Shown: positions 4,480 through 12,333, counted from the stretch's first letter. The stretch is DNA of 12,826 bases from an uncultured Lachnospiraceae bacterium (GCA_947177925.1 CAMWWJ010000061.1:1-12826); one strand, 5' to 3'. Numbers and translations: made by a program. Notes: generated by a model not told the origin, from the letters alone.

Positions 4480-6688
4480 GACAGAAGCTTTCAAGGAAAT
4501 GAAACAAAATGGGGGAAGTGAATACGGCGGATTGGATGATTTTCGTATGGTAGCAGCATTTCTTGTAGTGGCAATCCATACGTCGCCGCTTCTTGCTTTT
4601 ACGGAAACCGGGGATTTTTTCCTGACAAGAATACTGGCGAGAATTGCGGTTCCATTCTTCTTTATGGTAAGCGGTTTCTTTGTATTAAAAGGGGAAAATA
4701 CGGGCGGAACAGTAAGGAAATTTATGAAAAAAACGGCAATCCTTTATGGAATTTCCATGCTGCTGTACGTGCCTCTGAATTTATATAATCATTATTTCCA
4801 AATGGAAGGTTTTTTAAAGAATTTTCTAAAAGATATTTTCTTTGACGGCACCTTTTATCAACTCTGGTATCTTCCGGCAGCGATAGAGGGGGCAGCCGTT
4901 GCTTACTTTTTGCTGAAAAAGCTTGGAAATAAGGGCGCCCTCTCCGTTTCTCTGGTTCTTTATCTGATCGGGCTGTTTGGGGACAGCTATTACGGGATCA
5001 TAAAGGGAATTCCGGGTTTGTCAGGCCTGTATGAAAGAATCTTTTCCATATCTGCATATACCAGGAACGGTATTTTCTTTGCACCGGTATTTTTTTTGAT
5101 GGGAAGCATATGGGCAGGAAAGCTGTCTGCAGGGAAAGGAAAGCCACATCACATATCCTTTGTGGTACCGGCAGCAGGGCTGGCAGAATGCTTTCTGGCA
5201 ATGACGGCGGAAGGAATGCTTTTACACCGTTTTTCCATCCAGAGACATGACAGCATGTATGTGATGCTCCTTCCCACCATGTATTTTCTGTTCTGGCTTT
5301 TGACGGCTTTTCGTCAAAAAGGGAATCCTCTGCTTCGTAAGATGGCCATGCTCATTTATATCATCCATCCTTATATGATTGTGCTTACCAGAATGGGAGC
5401 AAAAGCACTGCATATGGAGAAGTGGTTCATTGAAAACAGCTTGCTGCATTATCTTGCAGTTTCGGCAGAATCCCTTTTGTGCGCCCTGTTGCTTTTGGGC
5501 TTATGGGGAATGCGGAAGGGAAGAAAGGATGGGCCGGAAAAGAAAAAAAGCACGGGAAAGGACCCGGAGGGAAAAGAACGGGCATGGGTGGAAATCAATC
5601 TTTCAAACCTAAGGCATAATGCGGGAGCACTTAAGGCGATTATGCCCGGGCAATGTGAGCTGATGGCAGTGGTAAAGGCAAACGCTTACGGTCATGGCGC
5701 CAATCTGACGGCGGATTGTCTGAGGAAAGAAGGAGTCAGACAGTTTGCAGTGGCTTCCTTGGAAGAAGGAATTGCCTTAAGGAAACATGGTATTACAGAA
5801 GAAATACTGATTTTGGGCTATACGGATATCAGAAGAAGCAGGCAGTTAAAAAAGTACAGGCTGGTGCAGACTGTAATCGATTATGAGTATGCAAAAGAGC
5901 TGAATGCCTGCGGGCTGCATTTACCGGTTCATATCAAAATTGATACGGGAATGCACAGGCTTGGAATCGACAGCCGCCATGTGGAGCAGATTTCCGGGAT
6001 CTTTCATCTAAGTTGCTTAAAGGTAACCGGAATCTACACACATTTATGCGTAGCGGACAGTCTCGAAAAAGAGGATGTAGAATATACAGAAAACCAGATC
6101 AAACGGTTTTATGAGCTGTTGGATGTTTTAAAGGTAAAGGAACATCCGGACATAAAAGTACATCTGCAAAGCAGCTACGGTCTTTTGAACTATCCGGGCC
6201 TGTCCTGTGACCTTGCCAGAATGGGAATTGCACTGTATGGAGTAAAAAGCGCTCTGGGTGATGTAACAAGGCAGAAGCCGGATCTGCTTCCGGTATTGTC
6301 CTTAAAGGCAAGGGTGGGGCTGATTCGGGAAATCGAAGCCGGAGAGACCGTCAGCTACGGAAGAACTTTTACGGCAGAAAGAGACAGCCGCATTGCCATA
6401 CTGCCTATCGGATATGCGGACGGACTTCCCAGAAATCTTTCCTGCGGGAAGGGAAGCGTGCTGATTCACGGAAAGAGAATGCCTATTGTGGGGCGGATCT
6501 GTATGGACCAGCTTGCGGTGGACATTACGGGAGAAGAAGGGATAAAGCCGGGCGATGAAGCAGTTCTCATCGGCAGGGACGGATTAGAGGAAATTTCCGC
6601 AGAGGAACTGGCATATCAGGCAGACACCATTACAAACGAACTGCTTTCCAGACTGGGCCCCCGATTAAAAAGGGTGCCCGTTTTTTAA
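4472..6688 (+). CDS. vanT: VanT-type membrane-bound serine/alanine racemase
   Basis: A 738-residue two-domain protein that supplies D-serine for VanG. Residues about 18-348 form an acyltransferase-3-like membrane domain with roughly ten hydrophobic segments and the motif FRMVAAFLVVAIHTSP near its start; this domain is thought to aid serine uptake. A charged lysine-rich linker (348-370) leads to a fold-type III PLP racemase. The PLP lysine is Lys402 in MAVVKANAYGHG and the opposite catalytic tyrosine is Tyr629 in SYGRTF; LPIGYADGLPRN and GRICMDQLAVDI are also present. Asn722, 16 residues from the end, occupies what I recall as the Asn696 position of VanTG linked with serine use. GGAGG at 4460-4464 favours ATG 4472 over ATG 4466, which is only one base away from it. 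A much longer upstream frame is a shadow of vanXY. The last codons form a terminator. Confidence 0.9.
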   Translation: MLRTEAFKEMKQNGGSEYGGLDDFRMVAAFLVVAIHTSPLLAFTETGDFFLTRILARIAVPFFFMVSGFFVLKGENTGGTVRKFMKKTAILYGISMLLYVPLNLYNHYFQMEGFLKNFLKDIFFDGTFYQLWYLPAAIEGAAVAYFLLKKLGNKGALSVSLVLYLIGLFGDSYYGIIKGIPGLSGLYERIFSISAYTRNGIFFAPVFFLMGSIWAGKLSAGKGKPHHISFVVPAAGLAECFLAMTAEGMLLHRFSIQRHDSMYVMLLPTMYFLFWLLTAFRQKGNPLLRKMAMLIYIIHPYMIVLTRMGAKALHMEKWFIENSLLHYLAVSAESLLCALLLLGLWGMRKGRKDGPEKKKSTGKDPEGKERAWVEINLSNLRHNAGALKAIMPGQCELMAVVKANAYGHGANLTADCLRKEGVRQFAVASLEEGIALRKHGITEEILILGYTDIRRSRQLKKYRLVQTVIDYEYAKELNACGLHLPVHIKIDTGMHRLGIDSRHVEQISGIFHLSCLKVTGIYTHLCVADSLEKEDVEYTENQIKRFYELLDVLKVKEHPDIKVHLQSSYGLLNYPGLSCDLARMGIALYGVKSALGDVTRQKPDLLPVLSLKARVGLIREIEAGETVSYGRTFTAERDSRIAILPIGYADGLPRNLSCGKGSVLIHGKRMPIVGRICMDQLAVDITGEEGIKPGDEAVLIGRDGLEEISAEELAYQADTITNELLSRLGPRLKRVPVF
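6655..6686 (+). terminator. intrinsic terminator embedded in the 3' end of vanT
   Basis: GGGC at 6655-6658 followed by CCC pairs with GGG, a bulged T and GCCC at 6672-6679, then a run of six T at 6681-6686. The whole structure lies inside the last eleven codons of vanT, and the final T belongs to the TAA stop. It would end the van operon exactly at its stop codon and insulate the next gene. Confidence 0.75.
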
Positions 6689-6693
6689 ATTTG

Positions 6694-6702
6694 TGATATA
6701 CT
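6694..6702 (+). promoter_or_regulatory. extended -10 promoter of the methyltransferase/reductase gene
   Basis: TGATATACT matches the extended -10 pattern TGnTATAAT at eight of nine fixed positions. It lies eight bases after the vanT terminator and 40 bases before the next start codon. The -35 region is poor, which is usual for extended -10 promoters. Confidence 0.55.
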
Positions 6703-6742
6703 TGTCCTGGGAAAAAAGAGAAAGTAAGAGGATATAGGACAT

Positions 6743-8530
6743 ATGCAGCTTAGGGAATACATAAAACAGAATAAGATATTGATGGATGGCGCTTTTGGAA
6801 CCTATTTTGCAGGAATTTCCGGAGAAGACATGCTTCCGGAGGCGGCAAATGTTACAAGACCGGAGCTTGTAAAACAGATTCATAAAGAATATATAGAAGC
6901 GGGAGCGGTGATGATACGCACCAATACCTTTGCAGCCAACAGGGAAACATTGCGCTGTACAAAAGAGGAGCTTCTTAAAAACATAAAAAGCGCCTGCCGG
7001 ATTGCAAAAGAAGCGGCAGGGGAAGCGGAGCATACCGTATTTGTGGCAGGTGACATAGGCCCGATTCCGGGAAGAGCGGAAATAACGGGAGAGGCAGCTT
7101 TTTTGGAGTACAAAAGCATTTGTGAGACGATGCTTTCGGAAGGAGTGGATGCACTGGTATTTGAAACCTTTCCGGACTATGAACCAATCAGGGCTGTGAT
7201 CGAGGCGGTCAGAAAAGAACACGATATCTTCATACTGGTGCAGTTTAGTGTCAATCAATATGGCTATACCAACAGTGGTATCAGCATAAAGCGTATTTTT
7301 GAAGAGCTTTCCGATGATAAGGAAGTAGACGGAATAGGGCTTAATTGTGGTGTGGGACCGGGGCATCTGTATCGGATTATTAGTGAGCTTGACATAAGGA
7401 CGGATAAATATATTTCGGTGCTCCCCAATGCCAGTTATCCAAAGCTGATCAAGGACCGGATGGTATTTCTGGAAAACCGGGATTATTTTGCGGACAGGCT
7501 TTTAAAGCTTGCGGATATGGGGGCAGATTTGATTGGGGGCTGTTGCGGCACTTCTCCGGGGTACATAAAAAAGCTGGCCCAAAAAGTAAATCTGAAAAAA
7601 TCAGTTTTGGCTCCATCCTTGTTTGGAGAAAAAGAGGGGGAGGAGAGAAAGACATCTGCTGGAAAGACAAAACCGAAGCATGCCTTTTATGAAGGAGCAG
7701 GGAAGGAGGAAAAGCTCATTGCCGTGGAGCTGGCACCGCCCTTTCAGGCAGATGACGAAAAGATATTAGATGCTGCTAACTATTTGAAGGCACACAGGAC
7801 GGATACGGTTACCTTTCCGGATTCCCCTTCAGGCAGGACAAGGGCAGACTCTGTTTTAATCGGAGTAAAGGTCATGGAAAAGACGGGAATCTGTCCGATG
7901 CCTCATATTTGCTGCAGGGACAAAAATTCCATTGCCATCCGCTCCCAGCTGCTTGGGGCTTATATGAATGGAATCCGGAATCTGTTAGTGGTAACGGGGG
8001 ACCCTGTCCCACAAATCATGCGCAGGGAAATAAAAAGCGTATACAATTTTGATTCCGTAGGACTTATGCGGATCATTCAGGAGATGAATGAGGAGGAATT
8101 TGCAAAAGACCCTATGGTATATGGAGGCGCCATCAACTATAACCGTCCCAATATGGATGTGGAAATAGGAAGGATGAAAAAGAAGATGGAAGCAGGAGCA
8201 AGCTTCTTTTTGACCCAGCCTTTGTTTACAAAGTCCGACGCTGACAGGCTTCGGGAAATGAGCATACAGGCTCCTGCCAGAATCCTTTGCGGCATTATGC
8301 CTCTTGTCAGCAGGAAGAATGCGTTGTTTATGAAAAATGAAATGGCGGGCATTTCCGTGACGGAGGAAACCATTGAGCGGTATCGAGAAGACATGACAAG
8401 AGAGGAAGGCGAAGCGGTAGGGGTTTCCATTGCAAGGGAAGTGATGGAATATACAAAGGAGTTTGTGGCAGGCTACTACTTTTCCATTCCCTTTAACCGG
8501 GTCTATCTTTTGGATCGAATATTGAAATAA
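6743..8530 (+). CDS. yitJ: bifunctional homocysteine S-methyltransferase / 5,10-methylenetetrahydrofolate reductase (YitJ-like)
   Basis: A 595-residue fusion close in length to Bacillus YitJ. Residues about 1-290 are a homocysteine S-methyltransferase with the opening LMDGAFGTYF, RTNTFAANR (59-67) and the zinc-binding cysteines Cys202 (GLNCG) and Cys267-Cys268 (GGCCGTSPG). After a lysine-rich linker (about 291-322), residues 323-595 are a methylene-THF reductase barrel, with AVELAPPF, VTFPDSPSGRTR, the HICCRDKN segment and LVVTGDPVP typical of the FAD-binding enzyme. Together the halves make methyl-THF and are thought to transfer a methyl group to homocysteine to form methionine. The start at 6743 has AAGAGGA upstream. 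It lacks the cobalamin-binding modules of full MetH, so it either acts with a separate partner or uses another methyl donor. No SAM riboswitch fits the 54-base gap. Confidence 0.88.
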   Translation: MQLREYIKQNKILMDGAFGTYFAGISGEDMLPEAANVTRPELVKQIHKEYIEAGAVMIRTNTFAANRETLRCTKEELLKNIKSACRIAKEAAGEAEHTVFVAGDIGPIPGRAEITGEAAFLEYKSICETMLSEGVDALVFETFPDYEPIRAVIEAVRKEHDIFILVQFSVNQYGYTNSGISIKRIFEELSDDKEVDGIGLNCGVGPGHLYRIISELDIRTDKYISVLPNASYPKLIKDRMVFLENRDYFADRLLKLADMGADLIGGCCGTSPGYIKKLAQKVNLKKSVLAPSLFGEKEGEERKTSAGKTKPKHAFYEGAGKEEKLIAVELAPPFQADDEKILDAANYLKAHRTDTVTFPDSPSGRTRADSVLIGVKVMEKTGICPMPHICCRDKNSIAIRSQLLGAYMNGIRNLLVVTGDPVPQIMRREIKSVYNFDSVGLMRIIQEMNEEEFAKDPMVYGGAINYNRPNMDVEIGRMKKKMEAGASFFLTQPLFTKSDADRLREMSIQAPARILCGIMPLVSRKNALFMKNEMAGISVTEETIERYREDMTREEGEAVGVSIAREVMEYTKEFVAGYYFSIPFNRVYLLDRILK

Positions 8531-8536
8531 TATAAT
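8531..8536 (+). promoter_or_regulatory. candidate -10 box for azlCD
   Basis: A perfect TATAAT begins directly after the stop codon of the reductase gene and about 100 bases before azlC. The best upstream hexamers (TTTGGA at 8509-8514, 16-base gap) are weak, so this is a candidate only. No terminator separates the reductase gene from azlC, so read-through is also possible. Confidence 0.35.
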
Positions 8537-8594
8537 TTACTTCAAAATATTTAAAATAGTGATTTGATTCTTATGATTTTTGATTGAAATAGCC

Positions 8595-8607
8595 ATATGA
8601 TTCATAT
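8595..8607. repeat. short palindrome upstream of azlC
   Basis: ATATGA, one T, TCATAT: a perfect 6-1-6 inverted repeat about 30 bases before the azlC start, in AT-rich DNA. Its place between the likely promoter and the ribosome site would suit a repressor operator, but in such AT-rich sequence it may be chance. Confidence 0.3.
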
Positions 8608-8636
8608 TATTCAAAATTGAAGGGAGAGGATGGTTT

Positions 8637-9356
8637 TTGAGCATGAAAAAAGAAAAAAGCCCTGTATGGAAGGCGGCAAAAGCAGCCTTTCCCCATACGA
8701 TTCCTATTTTTGCAGGCTTTTGGTTCTTAAGTCTGACCTATGGCATTTACATGAATGTATCAGGCTTCAGTTTCTGGTATCCCATGCTGATGAGTCTGAC
8801 CATTTTTGCCGGGTCCATAGAATTTGTTACGGTCAATATGCTCCTTGGAGCATTTAATCCCCTGCAGGCATTTGCCATGACATTGATGATCAATGCAAGA
8901 CATTTGTTTTACGGGATTTCCATGCTGGATAAGTATAGAGGGATGGGATGGAAAAAGTTTTATCTGATTTTCGGAATGTGTGATGAAAGCTTTTCCATCA
9001 ATTATACGGCGGATATTCCCAAAGATGTGGACAGAGGGTGGTTTATGTTTTTTGTAACCCTGTTCAATCATTTTTACTGGTTTTCCGGTTCCACTCTTGG
9101 GGGTATTTTCGGTTCTCTGATTCATTTTAATACAGAGGGGCTTGAGTTTGTGATGACGGCCATGTTCGTGGTGATTTTTATGGAGCAGTGGATGAAGGAG
9201 AAAAAGCATACAAGCGCCCTGCTGGGACTGGGAATTTCTTTCTTGTGCCTGATTGCCTTTGGGGCGGAGCAGTTCATCATTCCGGCAATGATTGCCATAT
9301 TGGGCATTCTTACCTTACTTCGTACCCCTATTGAGAAAGGCGGTGAAACGGCATGA
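8637..9356 (+). CDS. azlC: AzlC-family branched-chain amino acid exporter, large subunit
   Basis: A 239-residue membrane protein with about six to seven hydrophobic segments, the usual size for AzlC. Family signatures are visible: the N-terminal AAFPHTIPIFAGFWFLSLTYG, the FAGSIEFVTVNMLLG segment (about 58-72), LMINARHLFYGISM (about 83-96) and the FGMCDESFSIN loop. AzlC with the small AzlD forms a permease that exports branched-chain amino acids or their analogues such as azaleucine. The start is a TTG at 8637, chosen because AGGGAGAGG at 8621-8629 lies seven bases before it; the ATG at 8643 would be 13 bases away but is possible. The stop overlaps the azlD start by four bases (ATGA), so the two are translated together. 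The real substrate cannot be read from the sequence. Confidence 0.88.
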   Translation: MSMKKEKSPVWKAAKAAFPHTIPIFAGFWFLSLTYGIYMNVSGFSFWYPMLMSLTIFAGSIEFVTVNMLLGAFNPLQAFAMTLMINARHLFYGISMLDKYRGMGWKKFYLIFGMCDESFSINYTADIPKDVDRGWFMFFVTLFNHFYWFSGSTLGGIFGSLIHFNTEGLEFVMTAMFVVIFMEQWMKEKKHTSALLGLGISFLCLIAFGAEQFIIPAMIAILGILTLLRTPIEKGGETA

Positions 9357-9679
9357 ATGTAACGGAACAGATGATTACAATCCTGATGGTGGTTCTTGGA
9401 ACGATGGTTACCAGATTCCTGCCGTTTCTGGTGTTTCCATCCGGGAAGCCTACGCCAAAATATATCCAGTATTTGGGAAAGGTGCTTCCGGCAGCGGTGT
9501 TTGGTCTGTTGGTGGTTTACTGCCTGAAAGGGGTCACTATCTTTGCAGGAAGCCATGGTATTCCAGAATTGATTTCTATTCTGTTTGTGGTCTTATTGCA
9601 CCTTTGGAAACGACAAATGCTGTTTTCCATAGCCGGAGGAACGATTTGTTATATGCTTCTGGTGCAGCTTGTGTTTTAG
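9353..9679 (+). CDS. azlD: AzlD-family branched-chain amino acid exporter, small subunit
   Basis: A 108-residue membrane protein with four hydrophobic segments, the normal AzlD size. TMVTRFLPFLVF (about 17-28) and the LGKVLPAAVFGLLVVYCL segment (about 41-58) are the recognisable family words. It is the partner of the AzlC protein just upstream and shares an ATGA overlap with it. AzlD is needed for a working exporter in the Bacillus system. A terminator follows 35 bases after the stop. Confidence 0.88.
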   Translation: MNVTEQMITILMVVLGTMVTRFLPFLVFPSGKPTPKYIQYLGKVLPAAVFGLLVVYCLKGVTIFAGSHGIPELISILFVVLLHLWKRQMLFSIAGGTICYMLLVQLVF

Positions 9680-9714
9680 AGTGGAAGCAAAAGAGTGGGG
9701 GTGGCGGAGCGGAC

Positions 9715-9754
9715 GCAACAGAGGAATACGCCTGCATCCCTCTGTTGCTGTTTT
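9715..9754 (+). terminator. terminator after azlD
   Basis: A perfect ten-base stem, GCAACAGAGG at 9715-9724 with CCTCTGTTGC at 9739-9748, a 14-base loop and the T-rich tail TGTTTTA. The tail works for the plus strand; the minus strand side has no T run. It overlaps the very end of the convergent MATE gene. Confidence 0.75.
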
Positions 9755-11054
9755 ATCTCAGCCGGTAGTTTTTGCGGAAAAAGATGGCAAGACATGTTAG
9801 GAGAAACTGGGTTATAGGAACGGACAGCCAGACTCCATTGATTCCCAAAAACGTTGGAAAAACGAATGCAATGAAGAGGGCAAGCAGAGCGGGTTCTCCG
9901 TAAATCAGTATGCTGGCAAAGGTATTTTTTTCCGTTGCATAAAAATAGGATATGGTAATCCGAAGGTAAGATACGAAGAGTAAGCCCACATAAAAGCAGG
10001 GGACTACTTTTTGAAACTGGGAGGCAACTTCTGGTGAGGTGCCGAACCAGTAGGGCATTTGGTTGTTTAAAAGAAATAAAACTGCTACGCCTGAAAATCC
10101 TACAGCAAGGGAAAAGCAATAGGAAAGCTTTAGCACTTTTTTTAGTGCCACATTGTTTCCAGAGCCATAATAATTGCCCAAAAGGGGCTGTGTTCCATCG
10201 CCGATTCCCTGAAAAAGAAGCTGAAGGACACAGGTCACATAGCTGATGACCGCATAGCAGGCAACAGATAGTTCGTCTCCGTAGACAATGGCGCCTTTGT
10301 TCAGTATGGCAATGATAATGCTTGGACTGAAGGTAAGCCCAAAAGGGGACAGTGCTGTCAGAAAAATAGTGGGGAACGTCTTTTTTGTAAGCCGAAGGGA
10401 CATGCCCGAAAGGATTGCCTTGTGACAGGCAAAAAATATCATACAGAAAAGCAGGGTAATGCCCTGACTTAAGACGGTGGCAAGGGCAGCGCCTGAAGTG
10501 CCGTAACTAAGCTTTGAAACAAAAAGCCAGTCCAGAAAAATATTGGAAATAAATCCTGTCACCATGGAGACCATGGCAAAAAAGGCTCCGTTGTAATTTC
10601 GGATGATAGGCACAAGTCCGGTAGCAATCATCTGAAAAACGGTTCCCATAACGATGATTTTTAAATATGCGGCAGCATGTTCATATAATATGCCTTTAGC
10701 CCCAAAAAAAGTTAAGACGGGCAGATACAGAAAGCTGAAAACAGTCATCATCCCAATGCTCATCAAAAGAAGCAGTAAAAGTGTATTGCCCAAATAGAGC
10801 TTTTCCGTATGTTTTTCTTTCCGTCCCTGGCTGATTGCGATTAAAATAGCGCCTGCCATGCCGATTCCGGTTCCCATGGACTGAATTAGGGAAGTAATTG
10901 GATAGGCTATATTGATGGCGGCAAGCCCTACATCTCCAACACTTCTTCCTACAAAAATCCCATCTACAATGGAATAGATTCCGGTAAAGGCAAAGGCGGT
11001 CATGGAGGGCAGTACATTCTGCCAGAATTGTTTTGTAATGGTTGTGGTGGGCAT
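9753..11054 (-). CDS. MATE-family multidrug efflux transporter
   Basis: A 433-residue integral membrane protein with about twelve hydrophobic segments, the normal MATE size, using an ion gradient to export cationic drugs or metabolites. Typical MATE words are visible: the first helix IYSIVDGIFVGRSVGDVGLAAINIAYPI (about 26-53), QSMGTGIGMAGAILIA, the mid-protein NIFLDWLFVSKLSYGTSGAALATVLSQ pattern, and QGIGDGTQPLLGNYYG in the second half. It falls in the DinF/MepA-like group by eye. GGAGG at 11063-11067 (minus strand) lies eight bases before the start codon. It diverges from the methyltransferase gene and converges on azlD. It stands alone in its unit; substrate unknown. Confidence 0.88.
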   Translation of the reverse strand: MPTTTITKQFWQNVLPSMTAFAFTGIYSIVDGIFVGRSVGDVGLAAINIAYPITSLIQSMGTGIGMAGAILIAISQGRKEKHTEKLYLGNTLLLLLLMSIGMMTVFSFLYLPVLTFFGAKGILYEHAAAYLKIIVMGTVFQMIATGLVPIIRNYNGAFFAMVSMVTGFISNIFLDWLFVSKLSYGTSGAALATVLSQGITLLFCMIFFACHKAILSGMSLRLTKKTFPTIFLTALSPFGLTFSPSIIIAILNKGAIVYGDELSVACYAVISYVTCVLQLLFQGIGDGTQPLLGNYYGSGNNVALKKVLKLSYCFSLAVGFSGVAVLFLLNNQMPYWFGTSPEVASQFQKVVPCFYVGLLFVSYLRITISYFYATEKNTFASILIYGEPALLALFIAFVFPTFLGINGVWLSVPITQFLLTCLAIFFRKNYRLR

Positions 11055-11082
11055 GTTTGGGTTCCTCCGTAAAGTATTCCAT

Positions 11083-11088
11083 ATTATA
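11083..11088 (-). promoter_or_regulatory. -10 box of the MATE gene
   Basis: Read on the minus strand this is TATAAT, 28 bases before the start codon. The -35 region is not clear (GACAAT at an 18-base gap is the best). The divergent methyltransferase promoter lies only about 45 bases away. Confidence 0.45.
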
Positions 11089-11131
11089 TTAAAAAGGTTT
11101 TAGGGAATTGTCCAGTGGGATTTCAATCAGT

Positions 11132-11160
11132 TTGCACAGTCTGTACATATTGTGTATAAT
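11132..11160 (+). promoter_or_regulatory. sigma-A type promoter of the methyltransferase gene
   Basis: TTGCAC at 11132-11137 and a perfect TATAAT at 11155-11160 are 17 bases apart. The gene starts 71 bases after the -10 box. Confidence 0.75.
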
Positions 11161-11231
11161 CGGTTATATGATTTGCTGCCCTTGTCTTGCCCTTATGAGG
11201 GAAAGCTTATTTATAGAAAAGAGGTAATCAA

Positions 11232-11849
11232 ATGAAAAATCCGTGGGAAGAAATTCCATTAGCTGATTATGAAAATCATATGAAACTTGATTCCGTTAGA
11301 CAGTTGCAGGCTATGAACGAACTGATGAAAGGTCAATTTAATGCTTATCCGGTCTCTAGCGTAATGATATTGGGGATTGCAGGCGGCAATGGTCTTGAGC
11401 ATATACCAAAAGACAAACTGGAAAGAGTATATGGAGTAGATGTAAATGCCTCCTATTTGAAAGAAGTTGTTGGCAGATACCCGGATTTAGACGGATTTCT
11501 GGAATGTTTATGTATCAATTTAGTGGAAGAAACAAATGAGCTGCCAAAAGCCGATATGGTCATTGCGAATCTGCTTATTGAGTATATAGGCTATGAATGC
11601 TTTCAGAAAACAATCCGGCATGTGAATCCCGAGTATGTTTCCTGTATTATTCAAATTAATATGGAAGATAATTGGGTATCAGATTCCCCGTATCTGCATG
11701 TGTTTGACGGATTGGAGCAAGTACATCATCAAATACAGGAAGATGAATTAACTATCGTTATGAAAGAAATAAATTATTGTTTGATAACCAAAAAGGAACA
11801 AATATTACCCAATGGAAAAAAACTGGTTCAACTTGATTTCAGACAGTAA
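11232..11849 (+). CDS. class I SAM-dependent methyltransferase
   Basis: A 205-residue soluble protein with a Rossmann-type methyltransferase core. Motif I, which binds S-adenosylmethionine, is VMILGIAGGNGLEH at 44-57; the acidic motif II follows as VYGVDVNAS with Asp70; ADMVIANLLIEYIG is the motif IV region. The family is frequent in Firmicutes as an uncharacterised class I enzyme, so the substrate is unknown. The ATG at 11232 follows AAAGAGGT with good spacing and a near-consensus promoter. It is a single-gene unit ended by a hairpin at 11921. It diverges from the MATE gene, which may hint at a shared response, but that is inference. Confidence 0.82.
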   Translation: MKNPWEEIPLADYENHMKLDSVRQLQAMNELMKGQFNAYPVSSVMILGIAGGNGLEHIPKDKLERVYGVDVNASYLKEVVGRYPDLDGFLECLCINLVEETNELPKADMVIANLLIEYIGYECFQKTIRHVNPEYVSCIIQINMEDNWVSDSPYLHVFDGLEQVHHQIQEDELTIVMKEINYCLITKKEQILPNGKKLVQLDFRQ

Positions 11850-11920
11850 CTTTTGCTATCTGGAACTGTGTAATACGTTTACCGTTTCACGGTAGAAAAA
11901 GTTCAAATGATTGTAGCATT

Positions 11921-11952
11921 TGAGCCGCCAAAGTTGTTGGCGGCTCACTTTC
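11921..11952 (+). terminator. terminator between the methyltransferase and HxlR genes
   Basis: A perfect 11-base stem, TGAGCCGCCAA at 11921-11931 with TTGGCGGCTCA at 11937-11947, around a five-base loop, followed by CTTTCT. It lies between two convergent genes. The T run is short, so it fits best as the plus-strand terminator. A smaller palindrome, TACCGT-TTC-ACGGTA, lies upstream at about 11879-11893. Confidence 0.65.
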
Positions 11953-11958
11953 TATCAG

Positions 11959-12285
11959 TTAAGAAAATGTATTTTTATATTCTGTCCCCCATTGCCACAT
12001 TGCGTCCAGAATCGGACGCATGGATTCCCCCAATTCACTTAGGGAATACTCTACACGAGGTGGCACTTCGGGATAAACTGTTCTTGTAATAATGCCATCA
12101 TCTTCCATGGCACGCAGGGAATCCGTCAATACCTTTTGGCTGATTCCGTCTAAGTCCTTTTTCAATTCATTGAACCGCCAGGGGCGGACAAGAAGATTTC
12201 GTATGATTAACAGCTTCCATTTACTTCCAATCATAGATACTGTAGTAGCAACAGGACATTCTGGTAATTCGTCTTTGGTTTTCAT
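11959..12285 (-). CDS. HxlR-family winged-helix transcriptional regulator
   Basis: A 108-residue single-domain DNA-binding protein. The family pattern is clear: a conserved N-terminal cysteine (Cys10 in ECPVATTVSMIG), SKWKLLIIRNLL, RFNELKKDLDGISQKVLTDSLRAMEDDGII (the recognition helix-turn-helix and wing) and YPEVPPRVEYSLSELG. HxlR/YodB-type proteins act as dimers and often sense quinones, aldehydes or thiol stress through that cysteine, and tend to control a neighbouring enzyme or transporter gene. The gene next to it on the same strand, upstream, encodes a DUF6483-like protein, so the target is not obvious. AAAGGAAAT lies just before the start codon. It converges on the methyltransferase gene. 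Confidence 0.88.
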   Translation of the reverse strand: MKTKDELPECPVATTVSMIGSKWKLLIIRNLLVRPWRFNELKKDLDGISQKVLTDSLRAMEDDGIITRTVYPEVPPRVEYSLSELGESMRPILDAMWQWGTEYKNTFS

Positions 12286-12304
12286 AGGGTATTTCCTTTC
12301 AAAA

Positions 12305-12333
12305 GTTATATTTTGATATGGTTCATTGATAAA
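12305..12333 (-). promoter_or_regulatory. weak candidate promoter of the HxlR gene
   Basis: On the minus strand TTTATC and TATAAC are separated by 17 bases and end 20 bases before the start codon. The -10 box is good and the -35 box poor. Confidence 0.35.

Noticed and set aside
6689..6742. SAM (S-box) riboswitch before the yitJ-like gene
   Set aside because: Such genes often have one, but only 54 bases separate it from vanT and no such fold is visible.
6665..7366. 233-codon open frame on the minus strand
   Set aside because: It is antisense to the well-supported methyltransferase/reductase gene, has no ribosome site and reads like cysteine- and histidine-rich shadow translation.
8531..8636. 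T-box leader before azlCD
   Set aside because: The gap is too short for a T-box, and no T-box motif or terminator/antiterminator pair is seen.
9292..9768. 158-codon plus-strand frame over azlD
   Set aside because: It overlaps azlC and azlD in another frame; both have clear family signatures and the ATGA coupling.
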